Assembly: GCA_937919085.1 (NCBI GenBank)
Contig: CALFRN010000115.1
Span: 1-33,516, forward strand
DNA length: 33,516 bases
Direction: 5' to 3'
From: an uncultured Reyranella sp.
GTDB taxonomy: Bacteria > Pseudomonadota > Alphaproteobacteria > Reyranellales > Reyranellaceae
The notes beneath the pieces were generated by a model. That model worked only from the letters and a program-made list of their open reading frames with translations, had not been told where the DNA came from and did not search any database. A program made the translations under genes and the position numbers. Position 1 is the first letter of the stretch. The number at the start of each line of letters is the position of its first letter. Shown piece after piece: positions 26,110-33,516 of this stretch.

Positions 26110-27762
26110 CTAGATGCGGACGATGTGAACGTCCGTCAACGGCTTCTTGCCAAGGTGCGCGCGCACGACGCGCCGGACGGTCTGCCTAGCAGCTTCCCCG
26201 ATCCGTCCGTCGTCACTTCGCTCGGAGGCGCTGAGATCGGCAAGCATCTCCCGCAAGCCCGTAACAATGGCGTTGGCAAGCCCACCGCCCCCATCTTCGA
26301 TGCCTCGCAGCGACACTTTGGGGGCCGCCATCGCCCTGCCTCGCCCATCAATCACCAGGGTCGCCGCCGCGGCGCCGTTCCACAGGAGCTTGCGGCGTTC
26401 CCGGAGGGCCGCGCCATCGAGCGGGACCACAGCGTCGCCATCTCGGGCAAGCCTGCCCACCGGTACGTGGTCGATGATCTCGGCCGGTCCGGGGGCCAGA
26501 CGGACCAAGGTGCCATTGGGCGCCACGATGGCCTCCGGCACCTGACAGGCCCGGGCCAGTGCGGCGTGCTCAACCATGTGCCTGAGCTCACCATGAACCG
26601 GCAGGGCAATCCGGGGCCGCACCCATTGGTAGACGCGTACGAGTTCATCTCGCGCGGGATGGCCGGAAACATGGATATCGGCTTCGCTGTCAGTGATGAC
26701 CTCTACGCCGCGCGCCATCAGGGAGTTCTGCAGACGCCCCACCGAGCGTTCGTTGCCGGGAATGACCCGCGAGGAGAAGATCGCGGTATCGCCCTCCTCC
26801 AGTATGAGATCGCGATGCTCATCATTAGCGATCTTGGCCATGGAAGCGCGTGGCTCCCCTTGGCTGCCCGTACATATGAAAAGCACCTTGTCCTTGGGCA
26901 GATAGGCCCCCTCCTGCGGGCTGACGCACTCGGGAAAGTCGAGCATGTAGCCGCATTCCTGCGCCGCCTCGACCATGCGCAGCAGAGCCGGTCCGGAGAG
27001 GACCGGGTGGCGTCCCGCGGCGACCGCGGCCAGCGCGATGCTCTCCACACGCGCAAGGTTGGAAGCAAAGCAAGTGACGGCAATGCGCCCTTTCCTGCCC
27101 TTCAGCAGTTTGCTGAGATTGGCCCGCACCGTCGCTTCGGATCCAGCTTCGCCCTCGACGAAGACATTGGTGCTGTCGCACACCATGGCGAGCACGCCTT
27201 CGTCGCCGATGCGTTTCAGCAGCGCCTCGTCGGTCAGTTCGCCAAGCAACGGCTCGGGATCGATCTTCCAGTCCCCGGTATGGAACACCGTGCCGAGCCC
27301 GGTTCTAATGGCCAGTCCGTTCGGCTCGAGGATCGAATGCGTCATGGTGACCATTTCCAGATCGAACGGGCCAAGGCTGAACTTGCCTCGCAAGGGAATC
27401 TCAGTGATCCGGACCGCATCGAGCAGGCCGGCTTGCGTCAGCTTGCGCCGCAGGACCGACGCCGCGAACGGCGTCGCATAGACCGGTGCCTTCAGACGTG
27501 GCCACAGATCGGCCACCGCGCCGAGGTGATCCTCGTGCGCGTGCGTGAGCACGATGCCGACCAGGTCCTTGGCGCGCTCCTCGATAAAGACAGGATCGGG
27601 CATAATGACTTCGACCCCCGGCATACTGTCGTCGCCGAAGGCGATGCCCAGATCGATCATCAGCCACTTGCCGGCATGTCCGTACAAATTGAGGTTCATG
27701 CCGATCTCGCCTGCACCGCCCAGGGCAAGAAACAGCAGCTCATCGTTCGATGGGTTGGTCAT
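26110..27762 (-). CDS. rnj: Ribonuclease J
   Basis: Metallo-beta-lactamase/beta-CASP ribonuclease with 5'-3' exonuclease and endonuclease activity, used for rRNA maturation and mRNA decay. The 550-residue protein opens with LALGGAGEIGMNLNLYGH. It has the metal motif HAHEDH at residues 74-79, further ligands in MTHSILEPNG and HTGDWKID, beta-CASP elements in the middle (ICTGSQGEPRASMAKIA), and IHVSGHPARDELVR followed by PVHGELRHM. The C-terminal ~100 residues form the usual extra domain. The ATG at 27762 makes an ATGA overlap with the coaX stop. The coaX-rnj-mce order is common in alphaproteobacteria. Confidence 0.95.
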   Translation of the reverse strand: MTNPSNDELLFLALGGAGEIGMNLNLYGHAGKWLMIDLGIAFGDDSMPGVEVIMPDPVFIEERAKDLVGIVLTHAHEDHLGAVADLWPRLKAPVYATPFAASVLRRKLTQAGLLDAVRITEIPLRGKFSLGPFDLEMVTMTHSILEPNGLAIRTGLGTVFHTGDWKIDPEPLLGELTDEALLKRIGDEGVLAMVCDSTNVFVEGEAGSEATVRANLSKLLKGRKGRIAVTCFASNLARVESIALAAVAAGRHPVLSGPALLRMVEAAQECGYMLDFPECVSPQEGAYLPKDKVLFICTGSQGEPRASMAKIANDEHRDLILEEGDTAIFSSRVIPGNERSVGRLQNSLMARGVEVITDSEADIHVSGHPARDELVRVYQWVRPRIALPVHGELRHMVEHAALARACQVPEAIVAPNGTLVRLAPGPAEIIDHVPVGRLARDGDAVVPLDGAALRERRKLLWNGAAAATLVIDGRGRAMAAPKVSLRGIEDGGGGLANAIVTGLREMLADLSASERSDDGRIGEAARQTVRRVVRAHLGKKPLTDVHIVRI

Positions 27763-28529
27763 CTATTGTTGCGGCGCCATATTTCAAGCAGGCCGAGCGA
27801 CATCAGGTTGGGCTCAATGGCGTCAAACAGTCCAATCTCGTCCTTGAACACCGAAGCAAGCCCGCCGGTCGCGATGACCTTCATGGGTTCGCCATACTCG
27901 TCCCGAATGCGCCGTATCAGACTTTCGATCAGGCCGACATAGCCCCAGAAGATGCCGGACTGCATGTTCGCGACCGTACTCTTGCCAATGACCCTTGCCG
28001 GCTTCTCGACCCTGATTCGCGGCAACCGGGCTGTCATCAGGTAAAATGCCTCGATCGTAAGCTCTACGCCGGGGGCAAAAACACCACCTATGAAATTACC
28101 GTCCTTGTCGGCGAGGTCGAACGTGGTGGCGCTGCCAAAGTCTATGGTGATCAAAGGGCCGCCGTACTTCGTGTGACCCGCTATCACTCCCACCAGTCGG
28201 TCGGCGCCGGCTTCCTGAGGCCGATCAATCAGTACTTTGATGCCGAGTTCGCAGTCCGGCTCCCCGACGATCAGCAACTTGGTCTTGAAATAGGCTTCGC
28301 AGAGCCTGCGGATGTGGAGATTTACCTGTGGCACGACGCTGGCCAGGATCGCTCCTTTGATCGACTGTGGGTCGAAGCCATGCAAGTGCATGAGCTGCGT
28401 CAGCCAGGCGGCGTACTCGTCGGATGTCCTCTTGGATTCCGTCCGCAACCGAAACTGCGAAACAATCCTGTCGCCATCGAACACGGCGAATTTCGAATTG
28501 GTATTGCCGACGTCAATAGCGAGCAACAT
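27759..28529 (-). CDS. coaX: Type III pantothenate kinase
   Basis: Phosphorylates pantothenate, the first committed step of coenzyme A synthesis; the type III enzymes need a monovalent cation and are not feedback-inhibited by CoA. The 256-residue ASKHA-fold protein starts with LLAIDVGNTNSKFAVFDGD (phosphate loop with Asp6). It contains GADRLVGVIAGH and LITIDFGSATTFDLADKDGN, and the C-terminal VIATGGLASVF. The length is normal. It follows birA after 12 bases and overlaps rnj, grouping cofactor genes (biotin, CoA) behind the complex I genes. Confidence 0.96.
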   Translation of the reverse strand: MLLAIDVGNTNSKFAVFDGDRIVSQFRLRTESKRTSDEYAAWLTQLMHLHGFDPQSIKGAILASVVPQVNLHIRRLCEAYFKTKLLIVGEPDCELGIKVLIDRPQEAGADRLVGVIAGHTKYGGPLITIDFGSATTFDLADKDGNFIGGVFAPGVELTIEAFYLMTARLPRIRVEKPARVIGKSTVANMQSGIFWGYVGLIESLIRRIRDEYGEPMKVIATGGLASVFKDEIGLFDAIEPNLMSLGLLEIWRRNNR

Positions 28530-28541
28530 CCTCCGATCTCC

Positions 28542-29276
28542 TCAGGCCGCTCGGCCCAGCAACTCACCCGACACGATCCTGCGGCGGCCTGCTGCGGTAT
28601 CCAGCAGCAAGGCACCCTCGCGGTCCAGCCCGGCAAAGCAGCCGCTCACCAGTTCCTCTCCCAGCCTGACGTCGACGTCAGCTCCAAGCGGCCCAGCCTT
28701 AGCAAGCCACGCCTCCCTCACCGCTCCAAAGCCGTCATGGCGCCACTCGGAAAGACGCCTGGCCAATGATTGAGCGAGCAACTCAAGTGCGGTTCCCACC
28801 GAGCCACCCAGCGCTGCGCCGGGATAACGCATTTCAGGTAGCTGCGGAGCAATACTTACGTTGACACCGATGCCTGCGATAACGTGCTCAACAAGGCCGC
28901 CCTGGGCGATCGAACTCTCGAGCAGAATGCCTGCGACCTTGCCGCCATCGACCATAACGTCATTCGGCCACTTCACCCTGACTTTTCGTCCAGCCGGGAC
29001 AATATCGGCAACCGCCAAGGCAGCGACGAAGCCCAATTCAGTGGCGCGTGCCGCGTCGCAGGCAGGCCTCAGGATGGTCGAACTGTAGAGATTGCCTGGC
29101 GGCGACGCCCAGTTCCGGCCGCGCCGGCCGCGCCCACCGGTCTGCTCACGCGCCCAAACGATGGTGCCTTCTGACCCGCCGGCCTCGGCAAGCCGCGCTG
29201 CCTCGTCATTGGTGCTGCCGACGCTGTCCAACGCGACCAGCGTCCACCCGTCCGGCAGGACGGGTGAAAGACTCAC
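28542..29276 (-). CDS. birA: Biotin-[acetyl-CoA-carboxylase] ligase, monofunctional
   Basis: Activates biotin as biotinyl-AMP and attaches it to the carrier lysine of acetyl-CoA carboxylase (AccB) and related carboxylases. The 244-residue protein contains only the catalytic and C-terminal domains: VGSTNDEA, the biotin/adenylate loop GGRGRRGRNW, LYSSTILRP, and VKWPNDVMVDGGKVAGILLE. The N-terminal helix-turn-helix of the E. coli repressor form is missing, so it should not regulate the bio operon. The start is a GTG at 29276 overlapping the nuoN stop codon (GTGA), so it is translated together with complex I subunits, a common alphaproteobacterial arrangement. Confidence 0.95.
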   Translation of the reverse strand: MSLSPVLPDGWTLVALDSVGSTNDEAARLAEAGGSEGTIVWAREQTGGRGRRGRNWASPPGNLYSSTILRPACDAARATELGFVAALAVADIVPAGRKVRVKWPNDVMVDGGKVAGILLESSIAQGGLVEHVIAGIGVNVSIAPQLPEMRYPGAALGGSVGTALELLAQSLARRLSEWRHDGFGAVREAWLAKAGPLGADVDVRLGEELVSGCFAGLDREGALLLDTAAGRRRIVSGELLGRAA

Positions 29277-30727
29277 GGGAACAGGCCTTTCGCTGCCGCA
29301 GCAGCGATCAGGCTGAGCGGCTGGGGCACCAGCGAGAACACCGCAACCAGCACGGCGGCAATAAGAGCAACGGCGCGATGGACGCCGAACGGTGTCCGAT
29401 CGAGCGCCGCTTCCGCGGCCTCATCGAAGTACATCACTTTGACGATGCGCAGATAGTAATACGACGCCACGACGGAGGCCAACACGCCCAGCACCGCCGG
29501 TACGAAGAGCTGTGCTTCGACCGCGGCGATGAAGATGTAGAGCTTTCCCCAGAAGCCCGCGAGCGGCGGAATGCCCGCCAGAGAGAACATGAAGAGCAAC
29601 ATGGCAAAAGCCATCATCGGCTGGCTCTTGGCCAAACCGGCCAGGTCGGAGACGTTCTCGACCATGACGCCCCTGCGCCTCATCATGAGAATTGTCGCAA
29701 ACACGCCAAGCGTCATGACGAGGTAGATCGCCAGATAGAAGACGATCGCCTGGATTCCCTTCTCGCTGCCACTGGCCAGGCCAAGCAGCACGTAGCCGAC
29801 ATTGCCAATTGACGAATACGCCATCAGGCGCTTGATATTCTGCTGGCGAAGGGCGGCGAACGCACCGAGAGCCATCGACAGGACGGCAGCCACGATGATG
29901 ATCTGCTGCCATTGCAGGAACAGCGGCTTGAATGGCCCCATCAGAACGGAGACCAGCAGTGAGACGGCCGCGATTTTGGGTGCCACCGCAAACAGCGCGG
30001 TCACGGGAGTTGGGGCGCCTTCATAAACGTCAGGCGTCCACATATGGAACGGCACTGCGGAAACCTTGAAGGCAAGGCCTGCAACCACAAACACCAGCCC
30101 TACGATGACGCCGAACTCAGCCGCCCTGCCGTCAAGCAATGCTCGTGAGATCTGGACGAATGCAGTGCCGCCGCAGAATCCGTAGATCAGCGACGCGCCA
30201 AAGAGCAGCATCCCCGACGCCACTGAGCCTAGGACGAAATACTTCACCCCCGCCTCGGTTGAGCGGAGATTATCGCGCTGGAATGCCGCGATCACATAGA
30301 GGGCCAGCGATTGCAGCTCGAGACCGACATAAAGCGCCATCAGATCGTTGGCCGAGATCATCAGCATCATGCCGAGGGTAGCCAGCGCAACGAGCAGCGG
30401 GTACTCGAAGCGCCACGCCTTGGCCTGCTCGAAGTAGGTGCGAGACATAAGCACCGCGACCGATGAGCCGATCAGCACCAGTGCCTTCATCGTCGCCGTG
30501 AGCCGGTCGACGAGAAAAAGCGAGGCGAATGCCGTGCCTTCGCGGTACGGCGCGAATATCAACACTGCCGTAATCAGCAGCACCGCCGATGTCGCAACCG
30601 ACACGAACGGCGTTGCCACCTCGCCCCGCACGACGCCGTAAACCAGCAGCAGCAACGTTGCGGCTGCGAGAAAAATCTCCGGCCGCGCCAACGTCCAGGA
30701 TTCCAGACCGAGCGTCATATTCACCAC
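29273..30727 (-). CDS. nuoN: NADH-quinone oxidoreductase subunit N
   Basis: Antiporter-like membrane subunit of respiratory complex I, taking part in proton translocation. The 484-residue protein is hydrophobic throughout, with about 14 helices. Landmarks are LMALYVGLELQSLALYVIAAF (with the conserved membrane Glu), EAGVKYFVLGSVASGMLLFG (with the conserved Lys), FKVSAVPFHMWTPDVYEGAPT and IKRLMAYSSIGNVGYVLLGL. The ATG at 30727 follows the nuoM stop by ten bases. It is the last nuo gene before birA. Confidence 0.97.
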   Translation of the reverse strand: MVNMTLGLESWTLARPEIFLAAATLLLLVYGVVRGEVATPFVSVATSAVLLITAVLIFAPYREGTAFASLFLVDRLTATMKALVLIGSSVAVLMSRTYFEQAKAWRFEYPLLVALATLGMMLMISANDLMALYVGLELQSLALYVIAAFQRDNLRSTEAGVKYFVLGSVASGMLLFGASLIYGFCGGTAFVQISRALLDGRAAEFGVIVGLVFVVAGLAFKVSAVPFHMWTPDVYEGAPTPVTALFAVAPKIAAVSLLVSVLMGPFKPLFLQWQQIIIVAAVLSMALGAFAALRQQNIKRLMAYSSIGNVGYVLLGLASGSEKGIQAIVFYLAIYLVMTLGVFATILMMRRRGVMVENVSDLAGLAKSQPMMAFAMLLFMFSLAGIPPLAGFWGKLYIFIAAVEAQLFVPAVLGVLASVVASYYYLRIVKVMYFDEAAEAALDRTPFGVHRAVALIAAVLVAVFSLVPQPLSLIAAAAAKGLFP

Positions 30728-30737
30728 TCCCGGCCGC

Positions 30738-32252
30738 TCACGGCGCCAACGCCGCGGTACGGGCGAGCTTTAGAGCCGCCTGATAGTCACCGATCAGCCT
30801 GTCGACGGCAGGCGCCATCGGATCGAGGAACGAACTGGGATAGACGCCCATCCACAGCGTGATCAGTACCAGCGGCAGGAAAATGGCGATCTCGCGCCGG
30901 TTCATGTCGAGGATGCCCTTCAATGAGTCCTTGGTCAGCTCACCGAAAATGATCTTGCGATAGAGCCACAGCGCATAGGCCGCGCCCAGAATGATGCCCG
31001 TCGTCGCCAGAAACGCCACCCAGGTGTTGGCCTTGAACGTGCCGATCAGGACCAGGAATTCTCCAACGAATCCTGACAATCCTGGCAAGCCGACACTCGC
31101 CAGCGTGAAGAACAGGAATGTAAAGGCGTACCGCGGCATACGGTGCACCAGTCCGCCGTAGGCAGCAATCTCACGGGTGTGCATACGATCATAAACCACA
31201 CCAACGCAAAGGAAGAGCGCGGCTGAAACGACGCCATGGCTCAGCATCAGGAAGAGCGACCCCTGGACGGCCTGCATGTTCATCACGAAGGCGCCAATCG
31301 TGACGAATCCCATATGGGCGATCGACGAATAGGCAATCAGCTTCTTCATGTCCTCCTGCACCAGCGCCACCAGCGAGGTGTAGATGATGGCCACGATGCT
31401 GAGACCGAAGATCAGAGGCGAGAAATACTGTGATGCCTCCGGCAGAAGCGGAATTGAAAACCGCAGGAAGCCGTACCCTCCCATCTTCAGCAGCACACCG
31501 GCCAAGATCACCGAACCGGCAGTCGGCGCCTCGACGTGTGCGTCGGGCAACCATGTATGCACCGGCCACATCGGAACCTTGACCGCAAAGGAGGCGAAGA
31601 AGGCCAGCCAAAGCCAGCACTGCCAGGTGAAAGGCAGGTTGAGCTTCTCCATCGCCGTCGGCAGGTCCGTCGTGCCGACCTGCCAGTAGATGGCGATGAT
31701 TGCCAGCAGCATCAGCACCGAGCCGAGCAGCGTATAAAGGAAGAACTTGAAGGCGGCGTAGACCCGGCGCTTGCCGCCCCACACACCGATGATCAGGAAC
31801 ATCGGGATCAGGACGCCCTCGAAGAAGATGTAGAACAGAGCCAGATCGAGCGCACAGAACATACCGACCATGAAGGTCTCGAGCACAAGGAACGCGACCA
31901 TGTATTCCTTGACGCGGGTCTGGACCGCTTCCCAGCTTGCGAGAATGCAGATCGGCGTCAGGAGCGTCGATAACAGCACGAAGAACAGCGAAATGCCGTC
32001 GATACCCATGTGATAGCCGATGCCAAGGGCTGGGACCCAGTCGAGCTTCTCTTCGAACTGGAAGTCTGCCTTTGCGACATCGAACTTCAACCACAGGACC
32101 AAGGAGATAAGAAATGTCGCCAGCGAGGTTAGCAGGGCTGCGCTGCGGCAATTGCGGTCAACCGCCTCCTTGGGGCCGTTGACGACCAGGCAAAAGACGG
32201 CACCGGCCAGCGGCAGGAACGTGACGAGGGAAAGGATCGGCCAACTCGACAT
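30738..32252 (-). CDS. nuoM: NADH-quinone oxidoreductase subunit M
   Basis: Antiporter-like membrane subunit of complex I. The 504-residue, ~14-helix protein keeps the residues expected of the proton path: Glu145 in [17 protein letters not shown], Lys225 in [20 protein letters not shown] and Lys256 in [35 protein letters not shown] is also typical. It starts four bases after the nuoL stop and ends ten bases before nuoN, so the three genes are cotranscribed. Confidence 0.97.
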   Translation of the reverse strand: MSSWPILSLVTFLPLAGAVFCLVVNGPKEAVDRNCRSAALLTSLATFLISLVLWLKFDVAKADFQFEEKLDWVPALGIGYHMGIDGISLFFVLLSTLLTPICILASWEAVQTRVKEYMVAFLVLETFMVGMFCALDLALFYIFFEGVLIPMFLIIGVWGGKRRVYAAFKFFLYTLLGSVLMLLAIIAIYWQVGTTDLPTAMEKLNLPFTWQCWLWLAFFASFAVKVPMWPVHTWLPDAHVEAPTAGSVILAGVLLKMGGYGFLRFSIPLLPEASQYFSPLIFGLSIVAIIYTSLVALVQEDMKKLIAYSSIAHMGFVTIGAFVMNMQAVQGSLFLMLSHGVVSAALFLCVGVVYDRMHTREIAAYGGLVHRMPRYAFTFLFFTLASVGLPGLSGFVGEFLVLIGTFKANTWVAFLATTGIILGAAYALWLYRKIIFGELTKDSLKGILDMNRREIAIFLPLVLITLWMGVYPSSFLDPMAPAVDRLIGDYQAALKLARTAALAP

Positions 32253-32256
32253 CCTC

Positions 32257-33516
32257 CTACCCCGCCGCCAGCATGAAGTAAGTAATGAGGCCGGCCACGC
32301 CCACCAGCATCACGAAAGCGTAGTGATAGAGATAGCCGCTCTGGAAACGGCTAAGGGCGCCCGCCATGTCCTGCGCCCGTGCCGCGATATTGTCGGCGCC
32401 CAGCCCATCGATCACCGCGCCATCGCCCTTCTTCCAAAGTGCGCGGCCGATCGCGAGCGCAGGTCGAACGAAGAGCGCGTCGTATATCTCGTCGAAATAC
32501 CACTTGTTGAAGAACAATGCATACAACGCCGGGAAGCGCGCGACGGTAAGCGCCGGAAGACGCGGCCTCGCAATGTAATAGGTGTAGCTGAGGGCGATGC
32601 CCGCCAAGGCGAAGATCAGCGGCATCAATTTCACCCACACCGGCACTTCGTGTGCATGATGCAGGACTTCCTCGGTTGCTTTCACCGCAATCGACTGTCC
32701 CCAGAAGCTCATCCAGTCATGGCCTACAAACCAGCCGTAGGCGACGAGGCCCGACAGCGCGGCGCCCGCTCCCAACACATACAGCGGGATCAGCATGATC
32801 GGCGGCGACTCGTGAGCGTGGTCCCAGGTGTGGTGGTCGCCACGGTATTTTCCGTAGAACGTCATGAACATCAGCCGTGTCGAGTAAAACGCCGTCAGAA
32901 ACGCGGCGACCGTTCCCATCCAGAACGCGATGAACCCGACCAGCGAGTGTGTCCCGAACGCCGATTCGAGCATGATGTCTTTCGAATAAAAGCCCGCAAA
33001 ACCGAGGCCGTTGCCCAGAATAAACGGAACACCGATGCCCGACAGCGCAAGCGTGCCGATCCACATCAGCGCGAATGTTTGCGGAGCCTTCTCCCGTACG
33101 CCGCCCATCTTTCGCATATCCTGCTCGTGATGCAGGCAGGTGATGACCGAACCCGAGCCAAGGAACAGCAGCGACTTGAAGAAGGCATGGGTCATCAAGT
33201 GGAACATCGCCGCTGAATAGGCACCGACGCCGCAGGCGAAAAACATGTACCCGAGCTGGCTGCAGGTCGAATAAGCAACCACCCGCTTGATGTCGAACTG
33301 GGTGAGCCCGATCGTGGCGGCAAAGAAGGCCGTAGCCGCACCGACCAGCGTCACCACCTGTGACGCGACGGGCGCCAATTCGAAGAGCGGTGACAGTCGG
33401 GCTACCATGAATACGCCGGCGGTAACCATTGTGGCGGCATGGATGAGCGCGGAAACCGGTGTCGGACCTTCCATCGCGTCCGGCAGCCACGTGTGGAGGC
33501 CGATCTGTGCCGACTT
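32257..33516 (-). CDS. nuoL: NADH-quinone oxidoreductase subunit L, C-terminal part (5' end outside window)
   Basis: Most distal antiporter-like subunit of complex I, with the long lateral helix along the membrane arm. The frame is open to the window edge, so about 419 C-terminal residues of an expected ~650 are visible. The visible part starts within the conserved segment [20 protein letters not shown]. It continues with [39 protein letters not shown] and [17 protein letters not shown], and has the NuoL-specific C-terminal region ([17 protein letters not shown]) that precedes the last helix. Confidence 0.97.
   Translation of the reverse strand, partial: KSAQIGLHTWLPDAMEGPTPVSALIHAATMVTAGVFMVARLSPLFELAPVASQVVTLVGAATAFFAATIGLTQFDIKRVVAYSTCSQLGYMFFACGVGAYSAAMFHLMTHAFFKSLLFLGSGSVITCLHHEQDMRKMGGVREKAPQTFALMWIGTLALSGIGVPFILGNGLGFAGFYSKDIMLESAFGTHSLVGFIAFWMGTVAAFLTAFYSTRLMFMTFYGKYRGDHHTWDHAHESPPIMLIPLYVLGAGAALSGLVAYGWFVGHDWMSFWGQSIAVKATEEVLHHAHEVPVWVKLMPLIFALAGIALSYTYYIARPRLPALTVARFPALYALFFNKWYFDEIYDALFVRPALAIGRALWKKGDGAVIDGLGADNIAARAQDMAGALSRFQSGYLYHYAFVMLVGVAGLITYFMLAAG

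Noticed and set aside
25849..27942. A 697-codon plus-strand open frame opposite mce and rnj
   Set aside because: The minus strand encodes clearly conserved mce, RNase J and the end of coaX here. The plus frame has no recognisable domain and is a by-product of GC-rich codon usage.

Overview
The window is a GC-rich, densely packed stretch of ordinary chromosome from an alphaproteobacterium. The evidence is the conserved minus-strand block nuoL-nuoM-nuoN-birA-coaX-rnj-mce-DUF1467 // proS-lolC-lolE-lolD-dnaE // rpsB-tsf-pyrH-frr-uppS-cdsA-dxr-rseP-bamA-fabZ, followed by gltA. This order is characteristic of Alphaproteobacteria, as are the short proline-tRNA ligase without an editing insertion and the combination of ribonuclease J, type III pantothenate kinase and a BirA without a DNA-binding domain. 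I cannot fix the genus; a Rhodospirillales- or Reyranella-like lineage is only a guess. I see no mobile element, phage gene, CRISPR array, rRNA or tRNA.

Layout. 1-3967 (plus strand): the 3' part of glnS, an EamA-family transporter, gltA (citrate synthase) and a 64-residue putative membrane protein. 3979-14491 (minus strand): gloA, fabZ, bamA, rseP, dxr, cdsA, uppS, frr, pyrH, tsf and rpsB, covering outer-membrane assembly, isoprenoid and phospholipid precursors, UMP phosphorylation and translation factors. The 160-base gap upstream of rpsB holds a candidate promoter and a structured leader. 14652-23714 (minus): a DUF72 protein, dnaE, lolD, two LolC/E-type permeases and proS, mostly overlapping or nearly so. 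23858-25150 (plus): an NCS2/AzgA-type purine permease that breaks the minus-strand array, followed by a 268-base gap with a series of hairpins ending in a Rho-independent terminator, a candidate small RNA. 25419-33516 (minus): DUF1467, methylmalonyl-CoA epimerase, RNase J, CoaX, BirA, NuoN, NuoM and the C-terminal part of NuoL.

How the genes work together. DXR feeds isoprenoid synthesis and UppS makes the undecaprenyl carrier for envelope polymers. CdsA makes CDP-diacylglycerol, FabZ supplies fatty acids, BamA inserts outer-membrane proteins, RseP cleaves regulatory membrane proteins, and LolCDE releases lipoproteins towards the outer membrane. RpsB, Tsf, Frr, GlnS and ProS serve translation, and DnaE replicates DNA. 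NuoLMN are the proton-pumping membrane subunits of complex I.

The most notable observation is an absence. The lipid A genes usually found around fabZ in this block (lpxD and skp between bamA and fabZ; lpxA, lpxI and lpxB between fabZ and gltA) are missing, and only gloA and a 64-codon ORF stand in their place. The other points worth a second look are the candidate small RNA after the purine permease, the paired LolC/LolE-type subunits where many alphaproteobacteria have a single LolF, glnS in the gltA neighbourhood, and a degenerate PHP domain in DnaE. No clearly new multi-gene system is visible.
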